This document shows, piece after piece, positions 27,472 through 36,105 of a DNA stretch of 57,576 nt. Source of the DNA: Candidatus Hydrogenedentota bacterium (GTDB taxonomy: Bacteria; Hydrogenedentota; Hydrogenedentia; Hydrogenedentales; SLHB01); contig JADLHJ010000093.1 in the NCBI GenBank assembly GCA_020848835.1, forward strand, positions 1 to 57,576, given 5' to 3'. The position numbers and the translations under genes were made by a program. The stretch's first letter is position 1. Every line of letters starts with the position of its first letter. The notes under the pieces were generated by a model that did not search any database, had not been told where the DNA came from, and saw only the letters and a program-made list of their open reading frames with translations.

Positions 27472-29001
27472 CTATATTGTCGCTTGCAGCGAGAAAGTCG
27501 TCTTGCCTTCGCGCGTCGAAAGCACGGGGTCGTCTTCCAGTTTGAACACGGTCGATTCTTTCAATTTGGCGAGCGCTTCGTTGAAACCAGGTGTATCTTG
27601 AACCTCGCCGGACACGGTCAACGCCTGCGTGCCGCTGCGTGCGTCTCTTATCCGGATTTCGGTGACAATTACATTGCCACCTGCAAGCTTCTCGGATAGT
27701 TCTTTAATGATGTCCAACAATGGTGGGCGAGAAAGTGCCGCCGCAGACAATCGAGAGCTTGCCTCTTCCGCCTGTTTTTGTGAGGCCTCAAGCAACGCCA
27801 TCGACGTCACGCCGCCAGCATCTTCCTCAGGCCGCTGCTTGGCCTCCGGCGCATCGGGAAACGTTTCCGCATAAATCTTCCAGATTTCGTCTCCGATACG
27901 ATTGATTTCTGCGGTGTTGTTTTTGTACAGGGCCGCGCAATATCCCACAGCACACGCGAAAGTCACCAGCAGCATGGCCGCTGTCTGCAATAAACGTGTG
28001 CGCAAGCCGGAAAATGGATTGGGCGGCGCAAGCGGACCTTTACGCAACTCAAGAAATATCCCTCCACCAGCGGATGCCGCCGCAACGCCAACGGCCGCTT
28101 CCCAGCGGTTGAGCGCCACGTACGCTGCGCTCCCTTCGTCATCACCGCCACGGAACTTCGCAAGCACCTTTTCTGCGCCGCGCACGCTTTTGGCAAGATT
28201 TGCGTACTGAACAGTTACGCTAAGACCGTCCTCAAAAGTCTCGCGCGCCAGCTCATCAAATTCGACACCTGTCACCGTCATCGACGCGACCGCATCTTCG
28301 CCTTGCCAAGTGCTGCCAAAAGCGCGCAATGTGTTGCGCACGTCGCGGGACAACGCGCGCACATTTTCCGGCACGCTGCGCCCGGGCATCGCGATATGGC
28401 GGAAAAACACGAGCCGTTTGTTATGGATAACGGTGAGCAGCGAACTGGCGTCGCGCACGTGCAATTGCGCGTGCAACCCGGCGGGCTTCTTCTGTCCCGC
28501 GAGCCACAACGTGGAAAGGCCCGCGACGTCGAGGTTGATACCTTCTATATTCACGCCCGCTGCGGCGAACTCCGTAATGCGCTCTTCCAATATTGCCTGC
28601 TTCACCGCAACCACGAGCACAACTGTTTCGCCCGGCGATTCACGGACGAGCGTGTGTTCAATGATCAAGTCGTCGATGGGAAACGCAAGGTTCGGCTCCA
28701 GTTCTACGGGGACCGCGGCCGCAACACGCGTCGCGCCGCGAAACGGCACTGTCAATGTGCGCACGACCATGTTTTGGCTGTCGAGACACAGTACAAACAA
28801 CGATGGCTTCGCCTTCACGTGACCAAGGAGTTGCTTCACTGCCGCTACAAATGCTTCGCCGCGTTCTTCCGGTGCCGCATAGGAGATTGACGCGGCATGA
28901 TACTCGAGCAATGCCGGCAGCGCGCCGCCGGTCTGTACCACCACCAGCCGGATTTCATCGCCCGCAATTTCAAACGCGCCTACGCGCGAGGCCAATCTCA
29001 T
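27472..29001 (-). CDS. gspL: GspL inner-membrane platform protein
   Basis: A 509-residue protein. The start is ATG at 29001, overlapping the gspK stop as ATGA. The cytoplasmic N-terminal domain (about 1-240) has the actin-like PilM/GspL fold, with DLIIEHTL and GINLDVAGLSTLWL segments. A single membrane helix (about residues 330-350, AAMLLVTFACAVGYCAALY) leads to a periplasmic PilN-like domain ending SGEVQDTPGFNEALAKLKES. GspL couples the ATPase GspE to GspM and GspF. Confidence 0.88.
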   Translation of the reverse strand: MRLASRVGAFEIAGDEIRLVVVQTGGALPALLEYHAASISYAAPEERGEAFVAAVKQLLGHVKAKPSLFVLCLDSQNMVVRTLTVPFRGATRVAAAVPVELEPNLAFPIDDLIIEHTLVRESPGETVVLVVAVKQAILEERITEFAAAGVNIEGINLDVAGLSTLWLAGQKKPAGLHAQLHVRDASSLLTVIHNKRLVFFRHIAMPGRSVPENVRALSRDVRNTLRAFGSTWQGEDAVASMTVTGVEFDELARETFEDGLSVTVQYANLAKSVRGAEKVLAKFRGGDDEGSAAYVALNRWEAAVGVAAASAGGGIFLELRKGPLAPPNPFSGLRTRLLQTAAMLLVTFACAVGYCAALYKNNTAEINRIGDEIWKIYAETFPDAPEAKQRPEEDAGGVTSMALLEASQKQAEEASSRLSAAALSRPPLLDIIKELSEKLAGGNVIVTEIRIRDARSGTQALTVSGEVQDTPGFNEALAKLKESTVFKLEDDPVLSTREGKTTFSLQATI

Positions 29002-30095
29002 CGTATTTCCTTCCAATCGGTTAGTCGAATGCCGTCAATACCCTGGTTCGGATCGCGCGTCAAAAACGCTTCGATCCGCACGCGGCTTTCACCCGCAATC
29101 CCGTCGCCGTGAATACGGTAGGACGAACTTGCGACGGTAAAGGGCCGATTATTTCGCGTGCTGCCTTGCTGGCCACTGCTATCTTGCGGCGAAATTATAC
29201 CGCGCGTCTCCAGATCGTTGTTGTTTTGAAAGGGAATCCGTTGCCGCTCTTCGAGCACAAGCTCCGCCAGCCCGGGCGATCCCATCGCGTCGCCGAGTGC
29301 GGTCAGCGTTTCGAGTTCTGCCGTGTTTACGTTAACTCTTCCATTGCGCTGGCCATGCACCGTTAGCAATTCAGTCAATGGCAACTGGTCCAGTTCCGGA
29401 TCGCCAAAAAATACCTCCGGCGTTATGCCGCGAATCAACAACAATTCCTCCACCGATCCCAGTGGCGCGTTCTTACAAGGATATGGAATTTCAAGTGACT
29501 GATAGTAGTCCGTCTCCGCACCATTGGGACGCGGATCGTCGTCACTGTCGATCCAATCCAAAATCGCGTCTGTCGGGTCTTCTTCCGCGCCGCGCGCCTC
29601 CAACAGAAATCGCATCGCCTGTTCGAGCGTTTGGTTGGGTTCTTGTCTGCGGGAATCGATCAACGCGTTGAGATTTATCTTGCCAAACTCGTCGTCTATG
29701 GTGCATTGCATAATCCCGTTGTTCAGGGTTTGAAACGGGATGCCGAAAGCCCATGCTTCATCCAGGCTGTCGTATTGCGCCCCGCCAACGGACGGATCGT
29801 CGCTGCTTCCCGATCCCGTGCGTGTACTACTCGAACCGGTTGAACGTCGGCCTGTCGCGTTCTCCCCCTGCGTCGCCATCACGTCCGCGGTAAGGATTGA
29901 CACACCCATCGCCACTGCCGATTTTGCCGCGACCTGTGCCTGGTAATCGCGCAGATTCGCGGCAACCAATGACGTGTCCACTTGCGTTTCGTAGGCGTAC
30001 TCGACCACCAGCACTGTAAGCAAAACGATGAATAACAGCGCCAACAACAGGGCGACTCCTTCGTCGTTTCCTCTTGGATTGCGTTGCCGTTTCAT
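28998..30095 (-). CDS. gspK: GspK minor pseudopilin of the type II secretion system
   Basis: A 365-residue protein of normal GspK size. The leader is cleaved at DEG|VALLLALLFIVLLTVLV, without Glu5 as is usual for GspK. The family motifs DDEFGKINLNAL, DAILDWIDSDDDPRPNGAE and GRVNVNTAE are all present. The Asp-rich one is the known calcium-binding part of the GspK tip. A Ser/Gly/Arg-rich loop lies at about residues 80-105. It sits two bases after gspJ and overlaps gspL by four. It is the small counterpart of the giant GspK-like gene at 8231-16381. Confidence 0.95.
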   Translation of the reverse strand: MKRQRNPRGNDEGVALLLALLFIVLLTVLVVEYAYETQVDTSLVAANLRDYQAQVAAKSAVAMGVSILTADVMATQGENATGRRSTGSSSTRTGSGSSDDPSVGGAQYDSLDEAWAFGIPFQTLNNGIMQCTIDDEFGKINLNALIDSRRQEPNQTLEQAMRFLLEARGAEEDPTDAILDWIDSDDDPRPNGAETDYYQSLEIPYPCKNAPLGSVEELLLIRGITPEVFFGDPELDQLPLTELLTVHGQRNGRVNVNTAELETLTALGDAMGSPGLAELVLEERQRIPFQNNNDLETRGIISPQDSSGQQGSTRNNRPFTVASSSYRIHGDGIAGESRVRIEAFLTRDPNQGIDGIRLTDWKEIR

Positions 30096-30097
30096 GG

Positions 30098-31225
30098 CTA
30101 CGACCTACCGCCCATTCCGCCCGAACCACCGGTCTGACGCGGTCGCCCGGATCCAAAAATACTGGAACCACCAGGCCGGGACGCAGATGGACGCCCTAAT
30201 CCGCCTGGACGCGGACGTCCCGTAGTCGTAGTACTCGAGCCGGAGCCGGCCGTCGGCGGTGTGCCCCCCGTCGGCGGTGCGGCGCCAGGACTACCACTAT
30301 TCGGCTCGCCATTGGTGCCCGTATCATCTTGATCGTCGGCATTGGCCGCGGCATTCAAATCACGACCATCAGTTTGCTGCCCCAAGGCAATCGGCAATGG
30401 CACGACCATCTCGAAATCGGGGCTGTTCTCGATATCAATATTCTGATCGAACTCGCGCTGGATTTCTTCGTCCGTGCGCGCGAAATTGATTCGAATCTGC
30501 ACACACCACGGGAGGCGGCCCATCGTCATCGAGTCCCATTCCTCCAACCACTCAACGCCATCGAAATAGGTAATGTCGAGCGTGCGAATCGGCACCGACC
30601 ACGACGGCGCTTGGTACATCGCGGCGTTTATATCCTGGTTGTCGTTCTGTGCATTGGATTGATTGCGCTGCCGGTTAAAGCCCTGCCCCTGCGAGCTGCT
30701 ATCGTCCAGATCGATATTGCCCGTTTCGGTATCGATCGCCTGCGCGTTGGAGGCGAGCAGTGGCGTCTCTGTTGCTTCCAGTTTCGCCTGATCGGGGTTC
30801 ATGTCCAGCGCTTCATAATCTTCGCGCTCGCGCTTCTGGTCCGCACTCAGTTGCACGCGGCCTTCTTCGCCGCCGAACACGTCGTAGCGCACTTCTTTGA
30901 AGTCCCCCGGTAACGCAAGCCCGCCCATGAGCTGGTTCGTGCTCACGAACCGAAGCGAATCTCGCGGACCTTCCGTGTTCTGATCGTTGATTCCGACAAA
31001 CTGAAACACCTGTTGCTCGTACGCGCGATCGACGTAGACCGACGTGAGATTGGTCCGAATGCTGCGTTCGAGGAACTGGCGCAAACGCATTTCCTCTGTG
31101 CGCACACGCGCCACGGAAATCGTGTCCGTCACACTCGCAAAACTCGCGTACACCACCGCAACGATTACGATAAGGATCGACATCGCGACCAAGACTTCAA
31201 GTAATGTAAATCCGCGGCGCGACAT
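30098..31225 (-). CDS. gspJ: GspJ minor pseudopilin with a basic, disordered tail
   Basis: A 375-residue minor pseudopilin. ATG at 31225 overlaps the gspI stop (TGATG). The very short leader MSRRG is cleaved before FTLLEVLVAMSILIVIVAVVY, with Glu5 present. After the GspJ beta-domain (VPIRTLDITYFDGVEWLEEWDS, PWCVQIRINF) there is a tail of about 90 residues, first acidic and then rich in Gly, Pro, Ser and Arg (for example GRPRPGGLGRPSASRPGG). The tail is not part of the normal family and is probably disordered. Confidence 0.9.
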   Translation of the reverse strand: MSRRGFTLLEVLVAMSILIVIVAVVYASFASVTDTISVARVRTEEMRLRQFLERSIRTNLTSVYVDRAYEQQVFQFVGINDQNTEGPRDSLRFVSTNQLMGGLALPGDFKEVRYDVFGGEEGRVQLSADQKREREDYEALDMNPDQAKLEATETPLLASNAQAIDTETGNIDLDDSSSQGQGFNRQRNQSNAQNDNQDINAAMYQAPSWSVPIRTLDITYFDGVEWLEEWDSMTMGRLPWCVQIRINFARTDEEIQREFDQNIDIENSPDFEMVVPLPIALGQQTDGRDLNAAANADDQDDTGTNGEPNSGSPGAAPPTGGTPPTAGSGSSTTTTGRPRPGGLGRPSASRPGGSSIFGSGRPRQTGGSGGMGGRS

Positions 31226-31770
31226 CAATTGCCAGCTCCGCTGGCCGGTGAGCCGCCGCTTCCAGATCCGCCACTACCAGACCCGCCACTTCCCAAGCCT
31301 CCAGTACCACTGTCGTCGTCGTCGTCATCCGAATTGCCCTGTGCAGTCACCTGCGTGCGCACGACGGTATAGTATTCGAGGCTGTGTTCTAAATTGTCAG
31401 GATCTAGAACGTTTACGGCGACGTAATAGAGTCCCGGAAACGCGGGTGTATCGGCGCCGCCGGTGGATCTGGACGTCGAGGCCTCCACTTCCTCTGCTTC
31501 GAACGCGTAACTCCAGCCGGGATACCGATCCCCAAATTCTTCAGAACCGTTCAAGTTTCCCGCGGCAACCTCGACTTCGCTGATGCCCGCCGCCAGCGAC
31601 AGCAAATTGCGAACGCGGACTTCGTTCTCCAGGCGCGTCTGCACCTGCACCGCGTTGTAGTGCATGTCCAGCAGAACGAACAGAGACGTACCGAGGATTG
31701 CAAGCGCAATCATGATTTCGATCAGGGTGAACCCCTCGCTGCCGTGATGATTAGAACGCCGGTTCGACAT
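31225..31770 (-). CDS. gspI: GspI minor pseudopilin with an Asp-run and Gly-Ser tail
   Basis: A 181-residue prepilin. The start is taken as ATG at 31770 because AAGGA lies eight bases upstream; it overlaps the end of gspH by 20 bases. The leader is cut at GSEG|FTLIEIMIALAILGTSLFVLL. The usual GspI body ends with EYYTVVRTQV, followed by about 35 extra residues: six Asp in a row and then Gly-Ser repeats. GspI normally nucleates the tip with J and K. Confidence 0.9.
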   Translation of the reverse strand: MSNRRSNHHGSEGFTLIEIMIALAILGTSLFVLLDMHYNAVQVQTRLENEVRVRNLLSLAAGISEVEVAAGNLNGSEEFGDRYPGWSYAFEAEEVEASTSRSTGGADTPAFPGLYYVAVNVLDPDNLEHSLEYYTVVRTQVTAQGNSDDDDDDSGTGGLGSGGSGSGGSGSGGSPASGAGN

Positions 31771-32650
31771 TGGCAATTTCCTTGCCGCGCATCAAATGCG
31801 CGCCACCGGTGATCGGATCCCACTCCACCGTGAAGTATTCGTCCTTCGGACCTCTAACGACGAATGCAACCGATTCGCTGAGGCCAATGGGCGTTATCTC
31901 AATATCGATGACGCCCTCTGAAAACACTTCGCCGCCCAACACAATCGATTCGATAGTAATCTCGTCCGGCAAGTAGCTGTGTTCGAGCAAGATATCCTGT
32001 ACTTCTTCGCGCTGTTCTTCTTTCTCCTCAGTCGTTAGCGAGAATTCCTTCTCCAGCAAGTCGTTTGTGTCGAGCAGAGATTGTTGGGGCACACTTCGTG
32101 CCTGGGCAATCAACGACCGCTCGAACGAGCGATCCAGTTCGTACTGCACTTCTTCGCGATTGGCTTCTAAATCTTCTGCAGTGCCCTGCGCGATAAGGTC
32201 TTCAATTGGCAAGTCACTCGTCGTGCCCGTGGAAAGGCCATTGGCCTGCTTGTCTTCCCGCACTGTAAGCCCGACGCTGTTCTTGCCTTCGATACCGGAC
32301 AGGCCGGCAGACTCAATACCCGATTCGAGACCGTATTGTTCTTCGGTCCAGCGCAGGCCGTAGTACTCGCGATTAACTAGATCGAAGCGCACCGTAATCG
32401 GCTCGTGATTCATCGCGCTGTATGCGACAGCGGAACGTCCGTAGTTCGCGATATGCCGCGCGGAGCCTTCCAGTTGTGACGAGAGCATCGCCGGCATGAG
32501 TTTCGGCATTGATATGCTCATCAAAAGCGCAAGGATGAACACGACAAACATCAATTCGATGAGCGTGTATCCTCGAACATCGCGTCCCCAGAAAAACGCA
32601 GCGCCGCGATCCCCGACCGTGGCGCTGTTATTATTACGCGTGAGATACAT
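31751..32650 (-). CDS. gspH: GspH minor pseudopilin with a long charged insertion
   Basis: A 299-residue prepilin. The leader ends at DVRG|YTLIELMFVVFILALLMSIS, with Glu5 present. The leader is long, about 27 residues. Two beta regions typical of GspH (AVAYSAMNHEPITVRFDL and AFVVRGPKDEYFTVEWDP) are separated by about 110 residues of Glu- and Gln-rich, probably helical sequence (about residues 120-225). The gene lies 23 bp after gspG and overlaps gspI. Confidence 0.88.
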   Translation of the reverse strand: MYLTRNNNSATVGDRGAAFFWGRDVRGYTLIELMFVVFILALLMSISMPKLMPAMLSSQLEGSARHIANYGRSAVAYSAMNHEPITVRFDLVNREYYGLRWTEEQYGLESGIESAGLSGIEGKNSVGLTVREDKQANGLSTGTTSDLPIEDLIAQGTAEDLEANREEVQYELDRSFERSLIAQARSVPQQSLLDTNDLLEKEFSLTTEEKEEQREEVQDILLEHSYLPDEITIESIVLGGEVFSEGVIDIEITPIGLSESVAFVVRGPKDEYFTVEWDPITGGAHLMRGKEIANVEPAF

Positions 32651-32673
32651 GGCTTACATTGCCAATGACGATA

Positions 32674-33117
32674 CTATTGCCGCTGCAGGTTCCAGCTTTG
32701 CACGTCTGCATTTTCGCCTTCGCCGCCGGCCGCGCCATCGGCCCCAAATGCAACGATGTCGAAATCACGCCCGTTATCGCCTGGGCACTTGTATTGAAAC
32801 GCATTACCCCAAGGATCTTTCGGGACTGTTTCGACGTCGCTAAGGTAGTTTTTTCCTGAAGCGTTCTTTATTAGCGCGTCGAGCCCTTCCGCCGTTGTCG
32901 GATAACGCACATTATCAAGTTTGTACAATTGCAGTGCCGTCTTAAATGAACTGATTTGCGCGCGCGCCGCAGTTTGCGCCGCTTTTTCTGCCGATCCCAT
33001 GAACCGGGGTACTACGATCGCCGCAAGCATGCCGATAATCACGATCACGACCATCAGTTCGATGAGCGTGAAACCGGCTTCATTGCGGCGCCGCTTTGCT
33101 GTGTGGTTATTGTGCAT
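32674..33117 (-). CDS. gspG: GspG major pseudopilin
   Basis: A 147-residue protein of standard GspG length. ATG at 33117 has GGAG eight bases upstream. Leader NEAG, then FTLIELMVVIVIIGMLAAIVVPRF. It carries the family motifs YPTTAEGLDAL, DPWGNAFQY and the calcium loop FGADGAAGGEGENADVQSW. It polymerises into the pseudopilus that pushes cargo through the GspD secretin. Confidence 0.96.
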   Translation of the reverse strand: MHNNHTAKRRRNEAGFTLIELMVVIVIIGMLAAIVVPRFMGSAEKAAQTAARAQISSFKTALQLYKLDNVRYPTTAEGLDALIKNASGKNYLSDVETVPKDPWGNAFQYKCPGDNGRDFDIVAFGADGAAGGEGENADVQSWNLQRQ

Positions 33118-33132
33118 TGTTACATCTCCTCT

Positions 33133-34356
33133 CTACATCCCCGAGCTAATGTCGAAGATGGGCAATAATATCGACAGGACCAATAAACCGACGAAGACAC
33201 CCATGACCAGAATCATCAAGGGTTCGAGCAGACTCACAATTCCGTCTACCGTCATCTCGATGTCTTCGTCATACGTGTCGGCAACTTTGATTAACATGTT
33301 TTCAATCTCGCCGCTGCGCTGTCCCAGCTCCACCATGTGAATGAGCATCGGCGGGAAATAGCCCGTTTCCCGCAGCGGAATCGTCAGGTCGCGCCCGCGT
33401 CGAACGCCCGATTTCACATCGTCCATCGACGCCTCGACGACCTTGTTCTGTAACACCGATTTTACCACGTCGAGCGCGGTCATCATGGTGAGGCCGCTCT
33501 GCAGCATCGTGCCCAGCGTACGCGCGAAACGGGTGCTGATCATCTTCACATACAACGGCCCGAACAGCGGCAGCCGCATCTTGATCTTGTCCCAGCGCAT
33601 ACGGCCTTCAGGCCGGGATACCCAGAAGCGCCACAACACGAACAAGCCAATAATCCCGCCCACAATTAAAAACCACCAATCGCGAATGAACTGGCTCGTG
33701 TTGATCATGAACGTGGTAATAAACGGCAACTCACGCTTTTGCGTGGTGAATATCTTCACAATCTTCGGCACGACAAATGTCATCATGAACGTCACAATGG
33801 ATAGACCCACAAGCGCCATCAAGATTGGATACGCGAGCATCGACGTGACTTTGCGCTTCAAGCGATCACCGCGCTCCGTGATGTCAGCGATGCGGAATAA
33901 TACCGACTCAAGTGCGCCACTTTGCTCGCCCGCGCGCACCATGTTGATGTACAACTCAGAGAAGATGCGCTTGTGCGCGGACAACGCATCCCCCAGCGTG
34001 ACACCTTCGTTCACCTTGTCGCGCACGGCAAAAATGACTTTACGCAAGCGCGGGTTCGCAGTCTGATCCATCAACGCGCCCAACGATTCCACCAGCGGCA
34101 TGCCCGCCTGCAACAACACCGCGAGCTGCCGCGTCATCAACGAAAGATCGCGCTGAGAAACGCGGGCCGTTAGGGTGCCGCGCTCTTCCGGTGCGTGCGC
34201 GCCCGCGGTGGTCTTTGCATTGGACTGCGAAAGCTTGGTTGGATACAGGTCCTGTTCGCGAAGCTTGCGGCGCGCGGCGGCTGCGGTGTCGGCGTCGATC
34301 ACGCCGCGCACGTTCTTGCCGCTTTTGGCCATCGCCTCGTATTCGAACACGCCCAT
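33133..34356 (-). CDS. gspF: GspF inner-membrane platform protein
   Basis: A 407-residue polytopic protein with two GspF domains and the GQRSGEIENML motif near the end of the second. Membrane segments include LMALVGLSIVTFMMTFVVP, WWFLIVGGIIGLFVLW and LMILVMGVFVGLLVLSILLPIF. It starts four bases after gspE, its cytoplasmic ATPase partner. It is a paralogue of the PilC at 20408-21643. Confidence 0.95.
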   Translation of the reverse strand: MGVFEYEAMAKSGKNVRGVIDADTAAAARRKLREQDLYPTKLSQSNAKTTAGAHAPEERGTLTARVSQRDLSLMTRQLAVLLQAGMPLVESLGALMDQTANPRLRKVIFAVRDKVNEGVTLGDALSAHKRIFSELYINMVRAGEQSGALESVLFRIADITERGDRLKRKVTSMLAYPILMALVGLSIVTFMMTFVVPKIVKIFTTQKRELPFITTFMINTSQFIRDWWFLIVGGIIGLFVLWRFWVSRPEGRMRWDKIKMRLPLFGPLYVKMISTRFARTLGTMLQSGLTMMTALDVVKSVLQNKVVEASMDDVKSGVRRGRDLTIPLRETGYFPPMLIHMVELGQRSGEIENMLIKVADTYDEDIEMTVDGIVSLLEPLMILVMGVFVGLLVLSILLPIFDISSGM

Positions 34357-34360
34357 CGCG

Positions 34361-36103
34361 TTACTCCGCTACCTCGAGCAGGATGTCGTCACGTGTAACG
34401 CGCATTACCTCTTCGATGGTTGACACACCCTTGAAAACTTTCGATGCGCCGTCTTCGCGCAGCGTGCGCATACCGTGCTTCTTTGCCTCGCGCTTGATCA
34501 CGTTCGAGTCCACGCCGCGCAGGGTGAGGTCTTGAATCAACGGCGTCATGACGAGCAATTCGAAAATGCCCGTACGGCCATAGTAACCGCGTCCTTGGCA
34601 CCTATCGCAACCGCGCCCGCGAAATGCAGTCTTGCCAACCGCCTGCTCGTGCGACAGTCCCAACTCTAATAGGCTTTCTAGTTCCGGTTCGTACTCTTCC
34701 TTGCAATGTTTACAGATATTGCGAACAAGACGTTGCGCCAGAATTGCCAACGTGGACGAACTCACTAGGAACGGTTCAATGCCCATGTTCACTAGACGCG
34801 TGATTGCGCCCGCGCTGTCATTTGTATGCAGCGTCGAGAACACCAAGTGGCCCGTGAGCGACGCCTGGATCGCCATGTCCGCGGTTTCCAGATCGCGAAT
34901 TTCTCCGACGAGAATCACATCTGGATCCTGGCGCAAAATGCTTCGCAGTCCCGCTGCAAAGGTCAACCCGATCTTCGGCTTCACCTGAATCTGCCCGATG
35001 CCGGACATCTGGTATTCGATAGGGTCTTCCACCGTAATGATGTTCAGCTCCGGGGAACTCACGCGCTGCAATCCAGCGTAAAGCGTCGTCGATTTACCGG
35101 ATCCCGTCGGACCAGTCACCAAAATTATCCCGTGCGAACTCAGAATCAGCTTGTCGAACAACTTGAAGTCGTGCTCGTCCATGCCAACGTCTTCAAGGCC
35201 GATGAGGAAACTGCTCTTCTCGAGAATACGCATCACCACGCGTTCGCCGTGCGCGATGGGAATAATCGAAACGCGGATGTCGATCTCTTTTCCGCTCAAG
35301 CGGATTTTGATGCGGCCGTCCTGCGGCAGGCGGTGTTCGGCAATGTTCAGGTGCGCCATGATCTTAATGCGCGAGATGATCGCCGCCTGTTGCGATTTCG
35401 GCACCGTCAACTTTTCGTACAACACGCCGTCAATACGGTAGCGCACGCGTACTTCGCGTTCGAACGGTTCGATGTGAATGTCCGACGCGCGCTCTTTCAC
35501 CGCGCCGGAGATCAGTAAGTTGATGAGCTTGATTATTGGCGCTTCGTTCGCAAGATCGAGCAGGTCGCGATCGGCGTCCATGGCATCCAGCGTCTGAATT
35601 TCGTCGTCTTCGCCGCCCGCCAGCACGATGTTGTCGATCATGTCGCGCGCGTTTTCTCCCTGCTGATCGAAGTACGTATCGATGACGTTTTGAATATCGT
35701 CGTTGCGGCACAGCACTGGTTCAACTGGCCCGCCCAACAGCAGACGCAAATCGTCGAGCGGCAACAGATTCACTGGATCGTTCACCGCAACGTAGAAACA
35801 AGTGCCGTTTTGCTTGAACGGCACCATGCGATATTCGCGAATGAAATTGATCGGCGCCTTCGTCGTCAGTGCTGAATCCATCGCGCCGCGCAGATTACGA
35901 TCGAAGGGAATGTCGAACTGTTCGCTCAGCGCCTCAAGAACGTGGTCCTCTTCGCAATACCCCACATCCATCAACAACTCGCCGATGCGCGTGCGTTTCG
36001 CGCGAATTTTCTGCAGCTCGAGCGCTTCTGAAACCTGTTCCGCGTGGACGTGCCCCAGACTTATCAGGATTTCTCCAAGTAAGGTTCCACGCTGTTCCGG
36101 CAC
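34361..36103 (-). CDS. gspE: GspE secretion ATPase
   Basis: A 580-residue ATPase that powers pseudopilus assembly. The start is GTG at 36103, two bases after the gspD stop. The N-terminus has two MshEN-type motifs (LLGEILISLGHVHAEQVSEAL and RIGELLMDVGY...EALSEQ). The motor has Walker A GPTGSGKST, VEDPIEYQM, Walker B ILVGEIRDLETA, TGHLVFSTLHTND and a zinc site CKHC...CDRC. All catalytic motifs look intact. Confidence 0.96.
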   Translation of the reverse strand: MPEQRGTLLGEILISLGHVHAEQVSEALELQKIRAKRTRIGELLMDVGYCEEDHVLEALSEQFDIPFDRNLRGAMDSALTTKAPINFIREYRMVPFKQNGTCFYVAVNDPVNLLPLDDLRLLLGGPVEPVLCRNDDIQNVIDTYFDQQGENARDMIDNIVLAGGEDDEIQTLDAMDADRDLLDLANEAPIIKLINLLISGAVKERASDIHIEPFEREVRVRYRIDGVLYEKLTVPKSQQAAIISRIKIMAHLNIAEHRLPQDGRIKIRLSGKEIDIRVSIIPIAHGERVVMRILEKSSFLIGLEDVGMDEHDFKLFDKLILSSHGIILVTGPTGSGKSTTLYAGLQRVSSPELNIITVEDPIEYQMSGIGQIQVKPKIGLTFAAGLRSILRQDPDVILVGEIRDLETADMAIQASLTGHLVFSTLHTNDSAGAITRLVNMGIEPFLVSSSTLAILAQRLVRNICKHCKEEYEPELESLLELGLSHEQAVGKTAFRGRGCDRCQGRGYYGRTGIFELLVMTPLIQDLTLRGVDSNVIKREAKKHGMRTLREDGASKVFKGVSTIEEVMRVTRDDILLEVAE

Positions 36104-36105
36104 GG

